In this document: in pieces, positions 1-5,761 of the stretch
Position numbering within the stretch: the first letter of the stretch is position 1
Layout: each line of letters begins with the position of its first letter
Assembly: GCA_018268695.1 (NCBI GenBank)
Contig: JAFDWD010000428.1
Location: 1-8,355 of the forward strand
DNA length: 8,355 bases
Direction: 5' to 3'
Origin: Actinomycetota bacterium
GTDB lineage: Bacteria; Actinomycetota; Thermoleophilia; Solirubrobacterales; 70-9
The notes under the pieces: model-generated
Database searches by the model: none
What the model was told of the DNA's origin: nothing
What the model saw: only the letters and a program-made list of their open reading frames with translations
Program-made: the position numbers and the translations under genes

Positions 1-357
1 ATCCCGGTCGTCGACGAGGATCGCAAGGTGGTCGGGATCGTCAGCGAGTCCGACCTGGTGATCGCCGACGAGGAGTCGGATCTGCACCTGCCGCACTACC
101 TGCAGATCATGGGCGGGATCGTCTTCATCGGCTCGATGAAGGGCTTCGAGAAGAGGCTCGAAAAGGCGTTCGCGACGAAAGTCTCGGAGCTGATGAGCGC
201 CGACCCGATCACGGTCCATACCTACGAGGCGGCCGATCGCGTGGCGAGGAAGATCGCCGAGCACCACCACAACCATCTGCCGGTGGTCGACGAGAACGAG
301 CGGCTGGCGGGCATGGTCACGCGGGCCGACGCGCTGGCCGCCGTCGTCGACGGTTAG
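1..357 (+). CDS. CBS-domain pair protein, 3' part only
   Basis: The reading frame is open from the first base and ends at TAG 355-357, so 118 C-terminal residues are visible and the N-terminus lies outside the window. Two CBS halves can be seen. The first ends with IPVVDED at residues 1-7 and VVGIVSESDL at 10-19. The second runs from about residue 62 (ELMSADPITV) through HLPVVDENERLAGMVTRAD at 92-110. Between them is a linker of about 40 residues (PHYLQIMGG, GSMKGFEKRLEKAF) of the kind seen in stand-alone actinobacterial CBS proteins. CBS pairs (Bateman modules) usually bind adenosyl nucleotides and act as sensors. No catalytic domain is visible, and one in the missing part cannot be excluded. 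A GTG at 28 is open in this frame but falls inside the first CBS motif, so it is not the true start. The gene lies directly upstream of the palindrome and alr on the same strand. The family call is firm; the ligand and role are unknown. Confidence 0.9.
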   Translation: MPVVDEDRKVVGIVSESDLVIADEESDLHLPHYLQIMGGIVFIGSMKGFEKRLEKAFATKVSELMSADPITVHTYEAADRVARKIAEHHHNHLPVVDENERLAGMVTRADALAAVVDG

Positions 358-518
358 GCGCCTTGCCCGGGGACGGCCATCCTCTCTGGCTGGCCCTCGG
401 CGCGGCCGGCGGTGTCCTCGGCCGCTCGACGTGGCTCTGCCACACCTTCGGGCCTGCGTCCTTGCCGGCCGCGCCGACGCCTGCGCCAGAACCGGGCGCC
501 CGTCCCCGGGCAAGGCGC
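358..518. repeat. 161-nt imperfect palindrome (long hairpin) between CBS gene and alr
   Basis: Bases 358-376 (GCGCCTTGCCCGGGGACGG) are the exact reverse complement of 500-518, giving a 19-bp perfect outer stem. Nested inside are 385-390 with 485-490 (TCTGGC/GCCAGA), a 14-bp perfect stem 397-410 with 464-477 (TCGGCGCGGCCGGC), and an apical GTGGC-TCT-GCCAC hairpin at 431-443. The small internal loops (377-384/491-499 and 391-396/478-484) are nearly symmetrical. The structure begins directly after the CBS stop codon and ends 8 nt before the preferred alr start, so it fills the gap. The only SD-like bases for alr (AAGG, 512-515) lie in its 3' arm. It could be an mRNA leader structure, a processed or independent structured RNA on either strand, or a small inverted-repeat element. 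I do not recognise it as a known RNA family and see no target-site duplication. Confidence 0.8.
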
Positions 519-526
519 TGCTGATC

Positions 527-1669
527 GTGGAGCGGGCAGTCGCCCGGATCGACCTCGGCGCCCTGCGTGCCAACTGCGAACGGCTGCGGGCCGAGCTCGG
601 CGAGGCGCGCCTCTGCGCGGTGGTGAAGGCGGACGGCTACGGACACGGGGCGGTCGCTTGCGCGAAGGCGGCGCTCGCGGGGGGCGCGACCACTCTTGCC
701 GTGGCCGCCGCGACCGAGGCGGCGGAGCTGGCCGAGGCCGGAGTCGTGGGTGTCGACACGAATCCCGATGACAGCCCACCCGACCTGCTCACCCTTGGCG
801 CGCTCACCGCCTCCGAGGTCGATGTCGTCCTCGGCGCCGGCTCTGCGATCAGCGTCTGGACCCCCGGCTTCCTCGAGCTGGTCGCCGCCCGCGCCCGGTC
901 GCTCGGCCGCCCCGCCCGCGTCCACCTCAAGCACGACAGCGGCATGGGCCGGCTCGGCACCTTCGACGGCGAGCAGGTGGTGCGGCTCGCCCGCGCCGCG
1001 GCCGCCGACCCCGACCTCGAGCCGGCGGGCGTCTGGACCCATTTCGCCACCGCCGACGAACCCGACGACGACGAGGGCTACTTCTTCGAGCAGCTCGTGC
1101 GCTTCCAGCCGGTCGCCGAGGCGGTTCGCGCCGAGCACCCCGGGATCACGGTCCACGCGGCCAACAGTGCCGCCGTCTACCGCTCGCGGCGCTCGCACTT
1201 CGACATGGCCCGCTGTGGAGTGGCGATCTACGGGCTCGACCCTTTCCAGCTCGATCCGGCGGCGCGGGGGCTCGCGCCGGTGCTGTCGCTGCGCTCCCAC
1301 GTCGCCGCGGTCAAGCGCTTCCCGGCCGGACAGAGCGCCGGCTACGGCCGCAAGTGGCGCGCGCCCGAGGACACCTGGGTCGGGGTCGTGCCGCTCGGCT
1401 ACGGCGACGGCGTGCGCCGCGCCCTCACCAACGATTGCGACGTCCTCGTCGAGGGCCGCCGGTATCCGCTCGTGGGGACCGTCTCGATGGACAACCTGAC
1501 CATCGACCTCGGTCCCGAGTCCACGGTGGAGCCCGGCGCCGAGGCGGTGCTGATCGGGCGCCAGGGCGACGAGGAGATCCGCGCCGAGGAGCTCGCCGCC
1601 CGGCTCGACACGATCAACTACGAGATCACCTGCGGGATCTCCCCGCGGGTCCCGCGGAGGGCCGCGTGA
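527..1669 (+). CDS. alr: Alanine racemase (PLP-dependent)
   Basis: This enzyme interconverts L- and D-alanine in the cytoplasm and supplies D-Ala for peptidoglycan. From the GTG at 527 it is 380 aa, the normal family length. The N-terminal PLP motif is VVKADGYGHG with Lys34 as the Schiff-base lysine. HLKHDSGMGRLG (about 133-144) matches the conserved HLKxDTGMGR segment, and THFATADEPDDD (171-182), HAANSAA (210-216) and GVAIYGLDP (231-239) follow. AGYGRKW supplies the second catalytic residue, Tyr273. The C-terminal domain has PLGYGDG, GTVSMDN and TINYEITCGISPRVPR. An in-frame GTG at 431 would add 32 residues, but that stretch is inside the palindrome and looks non-coding, so 527 is preferred although its SD is weak. 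Between AGV (71-73) and LGAL (90-93) there are about ten more residues than usual (DTNPDDSPP region). The stop overlaps the next gene's start, implying co-transcription and translational coupling. Confidence 0.95.
   Translation: MERAVARIDLGALRANCERLRAELGEARLCAVVKADGYGHGAVACAKAALAGGATTLAVAAATEAAELAEAGVVGVDTNPDDSPPDLLTLGALTASEVDVVLGAGSAISVWTPGFLELVAARARSLGRPARVHLKHDSGMGRLGTFDGEQVVRLARAAAADPDLEPAGVWTHFATADEPDDDEGYFFEQLVRFQPVAEAVRAEHPGITVHAANSAAVYRSRRSHFDMARCGVAIYGLDPFQLDPAARGLAPVLSLRSHVAAVKRFPAGQSAGYGRKWRAPEDTWVGVVPLGYGDGVRRALTNDCDVLVEGRRYPLVGTVSMDNLTIDLGPESTVEPGAEAVLIGRQGDEEIRAEELAARLDTINYEITCGISPRVPRRAA
1656..1660 (+). promoter_or_regulatory. Shine-Dalgarno GGAGG for the cca-like gene
   Basis: GGAGG lies inside the last codons of alr, five bases before the GTG at 1666. 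It fixes the start of the downstream nucleotidyltransferase, whose GTG overlaps the alr stop (GTGA, 1666-1669). The arrangement suggests coupled translation. Confidence 0.8.
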
Positions 1670-3078
1670 GCCTCGCCGACGACCTCCGCGCCGCGCCCCT
1701 GCCGGCGGCCGCGATCCGTGCCTTGGGCGGGGGGGAGGGTGTCTGGATCGCGGGCGGGGCGGTCCGCGACGCGGCGCTCGGCCGCGATGTCGTCGATCTC
1801 GACCTCGCGGTCGCCGGCGATCCGGGTCCGGTTGCCAAGGCGCTCGCCCGCGAGCTCGGCGAGCACGCCTTCGAGCTCTCCGCCGAGTTCCGCACCTGGC
1901 GGGTCGTCGCCCCGGGTCGTGGCTGGCAGGTGGACGTCACCGCTCTGCGCGGCGACTCGATCGAGGCCGACCTCGCCGAGCGGGACTTCACCGTCGGCGC
2001 GGTCGCCGTGCCGCTCGGCGGCGGGGAGGCGATCGACCCGACCGGCGGCCTCGCCGACCTCGAGCGGGGCGTCCTCCGGGCGGTCGGCCCCCGTAGCTTC
2101 GAGGAGGATCCGCTGCGCCTCCTGCGCGCCGCCCGCCTCGCCGCCGGGCTCCGCCTCCAGATCGATCCGGACACCGTCAGCCTCGCCCGCGCGAGCGCCG
2201 GCCGCGCCGCCGATCCCGCCGGGGAGCGCCAGCTCGCCGAGCTCCGCCAGCTTCTCGCCGGGCCCGATCCGCTGCGCGGGCTCGAGCTGCTGGACGACCT
2301 CGAGATCACCGGCGTCGTCCTGCCCGAGCTGGAGGGGACGAAGGGCGTCGAACAGGGTCCCAACCACCACAAGGACGTGCACGGGCACACCCTCGAGGTG
2401 CTCGGCCACACGCTCGAGATCGAGGCCGACCTGGGCCGTTTCGTCGGCGAGGACCGTGCCGCCGAAGCCGCCGCCTTCCTCGCCGAGCCGCTCGCCGACG
2501 AGATGGATCGGGCCACGGGCCTGCGCTTCGGCGCCCTCCTCCACGACATCGCCAAGCCGCATACGCGCCAGGAGAAAGACGGCTTCGTCGGCTTCAAAGG
2601 CCACGACGTCGAGGGGGCCGAGGTGATCGGCGCGATCATGGGCCGCCTGCGCGCCTCCCGCAAGCTGACCCGCCACCTGCAGGCGCTGACGCTCCACCAC
2701 CTGGTGCTCGGCTTCATGATCCGCGAGGCGCCGCTGCCGCCCCGGCGTGTCCACGACTACCTGCGCGGGACCGAACCGGTTACCGTCGACGTCACCCTGC
2801 TGACCGTCGCCGACCGCCTCTCGGCCCGCGGGGCCGGGCCGATCGCCGCGCCGGAGATGGTCGCGGCCCATCTCAACCTGGCGCGGGAGATGGTCGCCGC
2901 GGGCCTCGATTGGCATCGCGAAGGCCCGCCGGCGCCGCTCATGCGCGGGGACGAGATCGCCGCCGAGCTCGGCATCGAGGGGCCCGAGATCGGCGCGAAG
3001 CTGGCCGAGCTGGAGGCTGCCCAGTACGCGGGGGAGATCACCGACCGCGATGGCGCACTCGGCTTGCTGCGCGGTTGA
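1666..3078 (+). CDS. cca: CCA tRNA nucleotidyltransferase / poly(A) polymerase family, with HD domain
   Basis: A 470-aa class II nucleotidyltransferase, expected to add or repair the CCA 3' end of tRNAs in the cytoplasm. The N-terminal catalytic head has GGAVRD (30-35) followed by the metal-binding DLD (Asp44, Asp46). RDFTVGA (106-112) and DPTGGL (124-129) follow, then EEDPLRLLRAARLAAG starting at 146, which matches the EDPLRxxRAxR neck motif. The C-terminal part carries an HD phosphohydrolase-type domain with HGHTLEVL (His241) and LLHDIAKPH (His293-Asp294), as in many CCA enzymes with phosphatase or phosphodiesterase activity. The start GTG overlaps the alr stop by 3 bases and has a GGAGG site. 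infA follows after 18 bp. Full CCA-adding, A-adding and poly(A) polymerase activities cannot be separated from these motifs. CCA addition is most likely because no other candidate is seen here and the HD fusion fits. Confidence 0.88.
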   Translation: MSLADDLRAAPLPAAAIRALGGGEGVWIAGGAVRDAALGRDVVDLDLAVAGDPGPVAKALARELGEHAFELSAEFRTWRVVAPGRGWQVDVTALRGDSIEADLAERDFTVGAVAVPLGGGEAIDPTGGLADLERGVLRAVGPRSFEEDPLRLLRAARLAAGLRLQIDPDTVSLARASAGRAADPAGERQLAELRQLLAGPDPLRGLELLDDLEITGVVLPELEGTKGVEQGPNHHKDVHGHTLEVLGHTLEIEADLGRFVGEDRAAEAAAFLAEPLADEMDRATGLRFGALLHDIAKPHTRQEKDGFVGFKGHDVEGAEVIGAIMGRLRASRKLTRHLQALTLHHLVLGFMIREAPLPPRRVHDYLRGTEPVTVDVTLLTVADRLSARGAGPIAAPEMVAAHLNLAREMVAAGLDWHREGPPAPLMRGDEIAAELGIEGPEIGAKLAELEAAQYAGEITDRDGALGLLRG

Positions 3079-3080
3079 GA

Positions 3081-3086
3081 TACGCT
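3081..3086 (+). promoter_or_regulatory. Possible -10 element for infA (TACGCT)
   Basis: TACGCT fits TANNNT and lies in the 18-bp gap between the cca stop and infA, 10 bases before the ATG. No SD precedes infA. A promoter here would give an mRNA with a leader of only a few bases. No convincing -35 is visible, so read-through from alr-cca remains an equal possibility. Confidence 0.35.
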
Positions 3087-3096
3087 CTTCGGCCGC

Positions 3097-3315
3097 ATGG
3101 CTAAAGAGGAAAAGATCGAAATGGAGGGAGAGATCACCGAGGCTCTCCCCAACACGATGTTCCGGGTCAAACTGGACAACGGCCACGATGTCCTCGGTCA
3201 CATCTCCGGCAAGATGCGCCGTCATTACATCCGCATCCTGCCTGGCGACCGCGTCAAGATCGAGCTGAGTCCATACGACTTGGACCGCGGTCGAATCACC
3301 TACCGCTACAAATAG
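3097..3315 (+). CDS. infA: Translation initiation factor IF-1
   Basis: The 72-aa protein has exactly the usual IF-1 length and consists of one S1-like OB fold. IF-1 occupies the ribosomal A site on the 30S subunit and assists IF-2 and IF-3 during initiation. Recognisable stretches are [11 protein letters not shown] at the start, [14 protein letters not shown] (17-30), [19 protein letters not shown] (35-53) and the nearly invariant ending [16 protein letters not shown]. All key positions look intact. The ATG at 3097 is the only sensible start, and no Shine-Dalgarno is seen ahead of it. The gene is not followed by rpmJ and rpsM as in the common ribosomal-protein cluster. It sits behind cca, and its last ten bases overlap the end of the convergent hydrolase gene. 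The identification is very secure. Confidence 0.98.
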   Translation: MAKEEKIEMEGEITEALPNTMFRVKLDNGHDVLGHISGKMRRHYIRILPGDRVKIELSPYDLDRGRITYRYK

Positions 3316-4493
3316 GCCGTCTCCGCGACCGGATCCGCCAGCTCGGCGATCAGGGCGGACCAGGCGAAGTCCTTGGCGCCCTCGCCGGTGCCGTCGCGGG
3401 GGTCGTAGTACTCGCGCAGGCCTGAGCGGACGACCGCGCCGATCGTTCCCGCGGCGAGGCGCTCCGCCTCCGCGAGGTAGCCGAGGCGGCGCATGCCGAG
3501 CCAGACCATCCAGCTCGAGTTGATCCAGGTCGGCCCGCGCCAGTAGCGGCGGATCGGGCCGCGGCCACCGGTCGGGTCGAAGGAGGGCTCGGAGACCGAC
3601 ACCGAAGGCGGCGCGACCGGGGTGAGGAACTCGCGCTCGTTCAGGAGGTGCTCCTCGATCAGGCGCCGGCCGATCGCCTCGGGCAGGTCGGGCAGCGCCA
3701 GCGGAGCCAGGCTCGCCCAGGTGAGCGGGGCGGGGCGGAGGCCGCCGGGCTGGGCCTCGTCGACGAAGAGGCCGCGCCGCTCGTCCCAGAGCCGGTCGAC
3801 GAGCGCCGGCGTCGCCGAGGGGCGGCCGAGGCTCTGCAGAGACAGCGACCAGAGGGTGTTGACGACCGTCTCGCAGAGGACCGGCCCGCCGCGATCGCGG
3901 ATCCGCCGTGCGTCCCAGCCCAGCCGCCGGTTGCGCTCGACCAGTAGAGGGAAGCCCGCGCGGCCGTTGGAGCGCCGGCCCCAGACCGGTTCGAACTTGG
4001 GCGAGGCGTCGAGCCCGGACTCGTCGGGCTGGACGATCCAGAGCAGGCCGTCGCCCTCGAGGTCGCGGTTGTCGACCAGCCAATCCGCCTGGGCGGCGAT
4101 GCCGGGCTCGAGCGCCGGATCGCCGACCGCGATCCGCCACGCCCAGGCCAGGAGCGGCGGTTGGATCGACTCGGTCTGTCGGGCCGTCCGCATGGCGACG
4201 TTGTAGAAGGCGCGCCGCAGCCCGTAGACCGGCCGGTGCCAGAAGATCGTGTGGCCGATGAAGCCATCGGGGCGCTGGACGGCGAGCAGGCTCTCCAGCT
4301 CGGCCCGCGAGCGGTCGGGTTCGAAACGGCGGTTCGCGATCGCCGCGAAGCAGGAGTCCCAGTACCACTGCCAGGGATAGCGTCTCGGGCTCGGCTCGGT
4401 GTAGGCGTAGGCGATCCCGTCGGCCTCGCCTTCCCGCCAGTTCTGCCGCAGCACCCGCTCGGCCTCTGCGAGCGCCCGTTGCGCGTCGTCCAT
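3306..4493 (-). CDS. GH63-type glycoside hydrolase (mannosyl-/glucosylglycerate hydrolase-like)
   Basis: A 395-aa protein that appears to be an all-helical (alpha/alpha)6-barrel glycosidase. Motifs in order are [15 protein letters not shown] (39-53), [10 protein letters not shown] (76-85), the [10 protein letters not shown] segment (158-167; compare ESGMDNSP in GH63), [15 protein letters not shown] (319-333) and [19 protein letters not shown] (360-378). In the family, the Asp of the ESGxD segment and the Glu of the EYY segment are the likely general acid and base (Asp162 and Glu361 here). GH63 relatives in actinobacteria hydrolyse mannosylglycerate or glucosylglycerate, compatible-solute type glycosides; the exact substrate here is unknown. 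There is no signal peptide, so it is probably cytoplasmic. The ATG at 4493 is preferred over an upstream TTG (4601) that adds a basic stretch lacking similarity. The gene converges on infA with a 10-bp overlap and has no terminator between. Confidence 0.8.
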   Translation of the reverse strand: MDDAQRALAEAERVLRQNWREGEADGIAYAYTEPSPRRYPWQWYWDSCFAAIANRRFEPDRSRAELESLLAVQRPDGFIGHTIFWHRPVYGLRRAFYNVAMRTARQTESIQPPLLAWAWRIAVGDPALEPGIAAQADWLVDNRDLEGDGLLWIVQPDESGLDASPKFEPVWGRRSNGRAGFPLLVERNRRLGWDARRIRDRGGPVLCETVVNTLWSLSLQSLGRPSATPALVDRLWDERRGLFVDEAQPGGLRPAPLTWASLAPLALPDLPEAIGRRLIEEHLLNEREFLTPVAPPSVSVSEPSFDPTGGRGPIRRYWRGPTWINSSWMVWLGMRRLGYLAEAERLAAGTIGAVVRSGLREYYDPRDGTGEGAKDFAWSALIAELADPVAETAYL

Positions 4494-4500
4494 CCGGGGG

Positions 4501-4506
4501 ACGCTA
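4501..4506 (-). promoter_or_regulatory. Possible -10 element for the GH63-type hydrolase (TAGCGT)
   Basis: Read on the - strand, TAGCGT (TANNNT) ends 7 bases before the hydrolase ATG. This spacing would place transcription start at or beside the start codon, giving a leaderless mRNA. No SD is present in the C-rich stretch between. It lies in the 140-bp divergent gap 4494-4633, in which I see no other clear element. Confidence 0.4.
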
Positions 4507-4633
4507 GCGATGCGACGTGTTCGCGAGGCCGGCCCAGATCGTGCAAGAGGGGCCGCGAGCGGGCATAGTCGGCCGCGGCTCGTAAAGATGGGGCGCCGCA
4601 ACTGGCCTACACGGGTCGTGTTTGCGAATACTC

Positions 4634-5419
4634 ATGCTCGAATCGTCCACCCATAGCCGCCGCCGGGCCGCCGTCGCGCTCGCGCTCGCCGCATGCCTCG
4701 CCGCGCTCTTCGCCGTGATCAACCCCGGCGCGGCCAACTCGGCGCCGCTGACCGTCACCGTCCTCGGCCAGACCGCGGAAACCCCGCCGGCCTCGTGCCC
4801 GGGCAAGATCGTCAACAACGTCGAGGTCCAGCCGTGCCGGGTGGAGGGCCACGTCACCGGCTTCCAGTCGATCGCCGATGGCATCGCGCGCCCCTACGAG
4901 GCGCCGTACGACGGCAAGATCGTCGCCTGGTCGATCACCCTCGCCAAGCCCTCGACCACGGAAACCGAAACGAGCACCGACGAGGTGAAGTTCTTCAACG
5001 AATTCCTCGGCGAACCGTCGGAGGCGCGGATCGGGATCCTGAAGCCGATCGAAGGCACGAACCCGCCGAAATACACGCTGGTGCGCCAGAGCCCGCTCGA
5101 GGTCCTGAACCCCTTCTTCGGCACCACGCCGATCTTCGCCCTCAAGCACCCGCTCTCGATCCTCCAGGGCCAGGTCGTCGCCCTCACGATCCCGACCTGG
5201 GCGCCGATGTTCGCCTTCAACGTCTCCAGCGAAAACACCTGGCGCGGCAGCCGCCTGCCGGAACACTGCTCATCCAAAGAAGACATCCAGGGCGGTCACC
5301 CGCAGCAGGGAGTCGGCAAGACGAAGACCTACGGCTGCTACTACTCGAACGCGCGCCTGCTCTACACCGCGACGCTGGTCAAAAGCCCGACCGCCGAAGC
5401 GACCGAAACCGGCGAATAG
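4634..5419 (+). CDS. Secreted protein of unknown function, four cysteines in mature part
   Basis: A 261-aa protein that I cannot assign to a family. The N-terminus has a basic patch (HSRRR, 7-11), a hydrophobic run of about 18 residues (12-29) and small residues before a likely signal peptidase site, after GAA (34) or NSA (37). Export is therefore expected. LAAC at 18-21 resembles a lipobox, but it is followed by more hydrophobic residues, so a lipoprotein is less likely. The mature part has Cys55/Cys68 and Cys212/Cys235, which could form two disulfides. It is rich in Pro, Thr and Glu, with an acidic TETETSTDE segment (108-116) and a TAEATETGE tail. Alternating hydrophobic stretches (KIVAWSITLAK, VVALTIPTW) suggest a beta-sandwich. 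The ATG at 4634 is chosen over a TTG at 4622; neither has a clear SD. It is divergent from the hydrolase gene, and a strong hairpin follows its stop. Confidence 0.8.
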   Translation: MLESSTHSRRRAAVALALAACLAALFAVINPGAANSAPLTVTVLGQTAETPPASCPGKIVNNVEVQPCRVEGHVTGFQSIADGIARPYEAPYDGKIVAWSITLAKPSTTETETSTDEVKFFNEFLGEPSEARIGILKPIEGTNPPKYTLVRQSPLEVLNPFFGTTPIFALKHPLSILQGQVVALTIPTWAPMFAFNVSSENTWRGSRLPEHCSSKEDIQGGHPQQGVGKTKTYGCYYSNARLLYTATLVKSPTAEATETGE

Positions 5420-5425
5420 GGACCG

Positions 5426-5462
5426 TCTGCATTTGAGGCCGCATAGCGGCCCGAAACGCAGA
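5426..5462. terminator. Bidirectional hairpin terminator between convergent genes
   Basis: The core is GGCCGC-ATA-GCGGCC (5437-5451). It is extended by TTT/AAA (5432-5434 with 5454-5456) and TCTGC/GCAGA (5426-5430 with 5458-5462), with small mismatched gaps. It fits exactly into the 45-bp gap between the stop of the secreted protein gene and the stop of the zinc-ribbon gene, so it can serve both strands. There is no long T-run after the hairpin in either direction, as is common for actinobacterial terminators. Confidence 0.7.
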
Positions 5463-5464
5463 AG

Positions 5465-5728
5465 CTAGAGGGCGCTCTGGCGCTTGCCGCAGTACGGGCA
5501 GTCGCTGACGTCGATGCCGATCAGCTGATCGCAGCGATTGCAGGCCCGGAGGTTCTCGGGGCTGCGCGGCAGGGACGAGGCGGAAGGGGCCAGGGGGAGG
5601 ACCATGGCGACGGGGAACATCTCCTCGCCGGTCTCGCGGTCACGGTAGATCTGGCCCGGTTCGGCGGGCGCGATCGCCTCGCGGCCGGAGGCCGGGGCAC
5701 GCATGCGGTAGAGCTGCTTACGGTTCAT
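5465..5728 (-). CDS. Small C-terminal zinc-ribbon protein
   Basis: An 87-aa protein starting MNRKQLYRMR. Residues 20-41 hold a conserved-looking segment, APAEPGQIYRDRETGEEMF. A Pro/Ser/Ala/Leu-rich linker (about 42-57) follows, then a C-terminal zinc ribbon: CNRC at 63-66 and CPYC at 77-80, two CxxC knuckles 10 residues apart. This type of ribbon binds one zinc and commonly mediates protein or nucleic-acid contacts; the specific role is unknown. No signal peptide or membrane segment is seen. The ATG at 5728 gives the whole compact protein, although the frame stays open far upstream antisense to the glycosyltransferase. The gene is divergent from that glycosyltransferase across 33 bp and ends against the shared terminator. 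That the short gene is real is supported by the ribbon, the terminator fit and the -10-like element. Confidence 0.78.
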   Translation of the reverse strand: MNRKQLYRMRAPASGREAIAPAEPGQIYRDRETGEEMFPVAMVLPLAPSASSLPRSPENLRACNRCDQLIGIDVSDCPYCGKRQSAL

Positions 5729-5736
5729 CGCCGCAC

Positions 5737-5749
5737 AGACTAATAGCTT
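5737..5749. promoter_or_regulatory. Back-to-back -10 elements of a possible divergent promoter
   Basis: In the 33-bp gap between the zinc-ribbon and glycosyltransferase genes there is an A/T-rich patch. On the - strand it reads TAGTCT (plus coordinates 5737-5742), 8 bases before the zinc-ribbon ATG. On the + strand it reads TAGCTT (5744-5749), 12 bases before the glycosyltransferase ATG. The two hexamers are one base apart, so polymerase could probably occupy only one direction at a time. The call rests on TANNNT matches only; no -35 elements are visible. Confidence 0.4.
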
Positions 5750-5761
5750 GCGCGGAACGAC

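Noticed and set aside
358..518. Identification of the palindrome as SRP RNA, RNase P RNA, tmRNA or canonical 6S RNA
   Set aside because: Signature sequences such as the SRP helix 8 GGAAG/AGCAG set or the RNase P core motifs are absent on both strands. 6S is possible by shape only and cannot be supported without a covariance search.
431..526. N-terminal extension of alanine racemase from the GTG at 431
   Set aside because: The extra residues have no similarity to Alr, lie in the palindrome, and would make the protein longer than the family. The GTG at 527 starts right at the conserved ARIDLGALRAN region.
1618..4368. Very long open frame on the - strand (about 916 codons) antisense to cca and infA and continuing through the hydrolase gene in a different frame
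   Set aside because: It crosses four well-identified genes and its product is low-complexity Arg/Ala/Gly sequence in the shadow parts. Long antisense frames are expected in DNA with G/C-biased third codon positions.
4494..4633. Possible tRNA or small RNA in the divergent gap
   Set aside because: No cloverleaf, T-loop consensus or strong hairpin was found; only short G/C complementarities (CCGCG/CGCGG) expected by composition.
4685..4700. Lipobox (LAAC) making the secreted protein a lipoprotein
   Set aside because: The cysteine is in the middle of the hydrophobic segment, with LAALFAVI following, so a normal signal peptide ending near residues 34-37 fits better.
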